DNA of 64,000 nt, from positions 372,001-436,000 of the forward strand of contig NZ_BMQJ01000004.1 of assembly GCF_014648055.1 (NCBI RefSeq), in the 5' to 3' direction. Shown here in pieces: positions 61,587-64,000 of this stretch. Made by a program: the position numbers and the translations under genes. Every line of letters begins with the position of its first letter. Position 1 is the first letter of the stretch. Below the pieces are notes generated by a model. It saw nothing but the letters and a program-made list of their open reading frames with translations. It was not told where the DNA came from and made no database searches. This stretch comes from Streptosporangium pseudovulgare (GTDB lineage Bacteria; Actinomycetota; Actinomycetes; Streptosporangiales; Streptosporangiaceae).

Positions 61587-62921
61587 TCAGCGGACGGTCG
61601 GGGCGGAGGCGGTGTCGCCCTCGGCGCGCACGGTGGCCAGGTCGCGGTCCTTGGTCTCCCGGGCGACGAAGACGGTGATCAGGGTGACCACGGCGGCGAT
61701 GAGCACGTACAGCATGATCGGCAGGGCGGAGCCGTACTGCTGCAGCAGGGCCACCGCGATCAGCGGGGCGACGCCGCCGGCGATGATCGAGGCGAGCTGC
61801 GCGCCGACCGACACGCCCGAGTAGCGCATCCGGGTGGCGAACAGCTCGGAGAAGAACGCGGCCTGCGGGCCGTACATCGCGCCGTGCAGGATCAGGCCGA
61901 CCGTGACCGCCAGGGTGACCGCGAAGAAGTTCTTGGTGTCGATCAGCGGGAAGAAGGCGAAGGCCCACACGCCCACCCCGGCCGCGCCGAGCAGGTAGAC
62001 CGGGCGCCGGCCCAGCCGGTCGGACAGCGCGCCCCACATCGGGATCGAGAAGAAGTGGATGGCCGAGCCGATGAGCACCGCGTTGAGCACCATGGGCTTG
62101 TCCAGCTTCGCCGCCTCGGTGGCGTACACCAGCACGAACGCGGTGATCACGTAGTAGGAGACGTTCTCCGCGAAGCGGGCGCCGATCGCGATGAGGACGT
62201 CGCGCCAGTGGTAGCGGAACACGTCGGCCATGGGCATGCGCTTGACGGGCTTGTGCTCGGCGTTGGCGACCGCCTGCTGGAAGATCGGCGACTCGCTGAT
62301 GGACAGGCGGATCCACAGGCCGATCAGCACCAGGACGCCGGACAGCAGGAACGGGATGCGCCAGCCCCAGCTGTTGAACGCCTCGTCGCTCTGGAACGCG
62401 GCCAGCACCGCGAGCACCGCGGTGGCCAGCAGGTTGCCGCCGGGGGCGCCGGACTGCGGCCAGGAGGCCCAGAACCCGCGCCGGTTCGGGTCGCCGTGCT
62501 CGGAGACGATGAGCACCGCGCCGCCCCACTCGCCGCCGAGGGCGAAGCCCTGGACCAGCCGCAGGGCGGTCAGCAGCAGCGGGGCCGCGGCGCCGACCGT
62601 CGCGTAGGTCGGCAGGCAGCCGATCAGGAAGGTCGCGACGCCCATCATCAGCAGGCTGATGACCAGGAGCTTCTTACGGCCGAGGAGGTCGCCGTAGTGG
62701 CCGAAGACGAGCGCGCCGAGCGGGCGGGCCACGAAGCCGACCGCGTAGGTCAGGAACGCCAGCAGGGTGCCGGTGAGCGGGTCGGACTTGGGGAAGAAGA
62801 GGGCGGGGAAGACCAGCGCGGCGGCGGATCCGTACAGAAAGTAGTCGTACCACTCGATCGTCGTGCCGATCAGGCTGGCGGCGACGATCTTGCCGATAGG
62901 GGTTCGGGTTTTTTCTGTCAT
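61587..62921 (-). CDS. MFS transporter, MHS (metabolite:H+ symporter) family
   Basis: A 444-residue permease with twelve predicted helices. The MHS marks are GTTIEWYDYFLYGSAAALVFP at the N-terminus, GALVFGHYGDLLGRKKLL, and GFALGGEWGGAVLIVSEH. Family members import organic acids such as shikimate, citrate or aromatic acids. It heads a minus-strand set with two hydrolases, 21 bases from the next gene. The ATG at 62921 is favoured over a TTG four codons upstream. Confidence 0.93.
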   Translation of the reverse strand: MTEKTRTPIGKIVAASLIGTTIEWYDYFLYGSAAALVFPALFFPKSDPLTGTLLAFLTYAVGFVARPLGALVFGHYGDLLGRKKLLVISLLMMGVATFLIGCLPTYATVGAAAPLLLTALRLVQGFALGGEWGGAVLIVSEHGDPNRRGFWASWPQSGAPGGNLLATAVLAVLAAFQSDEAFNSWGWRIPFLLSGVLVLIGLWIRLSISESPIFQQAVANAEHKPVKRMPMADVFRYHWRDVLIAIGARFAENVSYYVITAFVLVYATEAAKLDKPMVLNAVLIGSAIHFFSIPMWGALSDRLGRRPVYLLGAAGVGVWAFAFFPLIDTKNFFAVTLAVTVGLILHGAMYGPQAAFFSELFATRMRYSGVSVGAQLASIIAGGVAPLIAVALLQQYGSALPIMLYVLIAAVVTLITVFVARETKDRDLATVRAEGDTASAPTVR

Positions 62922-63152
62922 CTCACTCACCAAAGGTTGCGCTGTTGGGGGGATGTCGGCTCACGGTACGTAGTGACCGGCGTCACTCCTATGGGTGCGG
63001 TCCCCACAGCGGGAGGCGGGTGTATGTGGACAACCGGGATCACGACACCTGGCGGGGCGGGCGGTGAGGGGGCTTACCGGATCGTGACCCGGGCGCGGTG
63101 GGCGGCGGAGCCGGGCGGCGCGGGCGGGCCGGTGACCGGCCACGGGTCAGGG

Positions 63153-63230
63153 CGGTGGGCGGTCGCGGTCCGGTGGGCGGTCAGGGGTCCGGCCGGTGGG
63201 CGGTCGCGGTCCGGTGGGCGGTCGCGGGCC
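63153..63230. repeat. GC-rich tandem repeat CGGTGGGCGGTCGCGGTC
   Basis: Four imperfect 18-22-base units at 63153, 63171, 63190 and 63212. They occupy part of the 345-base gap between the MHS transporter and the PucR-type regulator, which otherwise shows no gene. Confidence 0.85.
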
Positions 63231-63266
63231 CGGCCGGTCGCCGGGACGCGGGAAGGGGCCGGCGGG

Positions 63267-64000
63267 TCAGTGGCTGAGGCGGTGGAGGCGCAGGGCGAGC
63301 TGGATCTCCAGGGCCCGGTCGGGGTCCTGCCAGCCCGCGCCGAGGAGCCGGCCGATCCGGTCCAGCCGCTGGGTGACGGTGTTGACGTGGATGTGCAGGG
63401 CCTCGGCGGTGCGCGACAGCGAGCCCCCGGCGGCGTAGTAGGCGGTGAGCGTGCGCTCCAGGGCGGTCCCCCGGCGCGCGTCGTAGGCGAGCACCGGGCC
63501 GAGCGTCGAGGCCAGGAACGCCTCGATGTCGTGCCCGTCGCCGACGAGCAGCCCGACGAAGCCCAGCTCGGCGGCGCTCGCGCCGTCCCCCGTCCGGCCC
63601 AGGGCGAGCAGCGCGTCGGCGCAGCGCTGCGCCTCGCGGTGGGCGGCGGCGATCGGCTCCGCGTCGCGCACCGGGCCGGCGGCGCCCGCGGTGACCGGGT
63701 GCCCGAGGGACGCGCTCAACTCGGACGCCACCCGCTTGGCCAGGGGGCCGGGCCGGTCGCCGGGGAGCAGCAGCACCACCTCGTCGCCCCGCAGGGCAGC
63801 CAGACCGCCCTTCAGCGTGGCCTGGGAGGAGGCCCAGAACGCGGCGCGCTCACGCCCCCCGCCGTGGCGGACCACGACCACCACGTGGTCGGCGTTCAGA
63901 TCGACCCCGACCCGCCGGGCCCGCTGCGCCAGGCCGTCCAGGCCGGGCCGGGAGATCAGGTCGTCCAGCAGCTCGCCCCTGACCCGGCCCTCGGCCTCGG
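63267..64000 (-). CDS. PucR/CdaR family transcriptional regulator, 3' part
   Basis: The reading frame stays open to the window edge, so the N-terminus is missing; about 244 residues are visible. The sequence GRVRGELLDDLISRPG followed by NADHVVVVVRHGGG and VVLLLPGD is the GGDEF-like CdaR middle domain. The C-terminal PucR helix-turn-helix is LSRTAEALHIHVNTVTQRLDRIGRLLG. PucR regulators activate catabolic or transport genes in response to a metabolite. Its place upstream of the transporter and hydrolases on the same strand makes it their likely regulator. Confidence 0.9.
   Translation of the reverse strand, partial: EAEGRVRGELLDDLISRPGLDGLAQRARRVGVDLNADHVVVVVRHGGGRERAAFWASSQATLKGGLAALRGDEVVLLLPGDRPGPLAKRVASELSASLGHPVTAGAAGPVRDAEPIAAAHREAQRCADALLALGRTGDGASAAELGFVGLLVGDGHDIEAFLASTLGPVLAYDARRGTALERTLTAYYAAGGSLSRTAEALHIHVNTVTQRLDRIGRLLGAGWQDPDRALEIQLALRLHRLSH

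Overview
The window reads as chromosomal DNA of a very GC-rich filamentous actinomycete, most likely of the Streptosporangium/Nonomuraea/Microbispora group. This assignment rests on codon usage, mycothiol metabolism (mca), leaderless promoters with TAGNNT -10 boxes, and actinobacterial families such as TIGR04222/DUF692, DUF6292 and DUF4307. Nearly all of it is ordinary coding sequence. There is no rRNA, CRISPR array, insertion sequence or prophage.

Layout. 1-3.6 kb: end of a secreted Ig-like repeat protein, a family-5 uracil-DNA glycosylase, and NDH-2 NADH dehydrogenase behind two TTGTGA-N6-TCACAA (Rex-type) operators. 3.7 kb: a short-variable-arm tRNA with anticodon UAA. 4-9.8 kb: Bax-inhibitor-like membrane protein, small proteins, thiolase, beta-propeller lipoprotein, SGNH hydrolase. 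9.9-14.5 kb: cystathionine beta-synthase, an orphan NarL-type kinase and MetB. 14.6-22.7 kb: small proteins, a MoxR-AAA/VWA pair, FIST protein, ROK kinase and a VapBC-type toxin-antitoxin pair. 22.8-29 kb: a six-gene minus-strand operon (PadR regulator, membrane protein, lipoprotein, adaptor, ABC ATPase, MacB-like permease) with an operator overlapping its promoter. 29-38.8 kb: M1 peptidase, HPPD with a divergent Lrp regulator, class A PBP, YyaL-like protein, secreted hydrolase. 39-45 kb: mca, DUF4307, greA, an NlpC/P60 hydrolase and a ribbon-helix-helix-like protein. 45-47 kb: PEP carboxykinase preceded by four DasR-type (dre-like) sites. 47-50 kb: a putative MNIO (DUF692) modification system. 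50-57 kb: short cis-prenyltransferase, PhoH/PIN ATPase, an OmpR/EnvZ-type system with a lipoprotein, and a lytic-transglycosylase-like protein behind a CRP-type site. 57-64 kb: a glycosyltransferase, a two-hydrolase/MHS-transporter group, and the end of a PucR-type regulator.

Much of the backbone (thiolase, SGNH hydrolase, cbs, metB, greA, DUF4307, mca, small membrane protein, YyaL, cis-prenyltransferase, phoH) matches, from memory, the M. tuberculosis block Rv1074c-Rv1095. This looks like a conserved actinobacterial neighbourhood with accessory modules inserted.

The most interesting module is 47.1-50.1 kb. A DUF692 (MNIO) enzyme and its partner lie between two membrane-anchored Gly/Ser/Cys-rich proteins. 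Their tails share a nearly identical 16-residue motif, and their genes share the same ECF-type promoter (GAACTT-N15-CGTCTA). This suggests a cell-surface RiPP-like system with two co-regulated substrates. Other signals worth checking are the unusual UAA tRNA, a strongly over-represented palindrome (GCCGTACGGC), and several operator predictions. Function names come from reading motifs, not from database searches.
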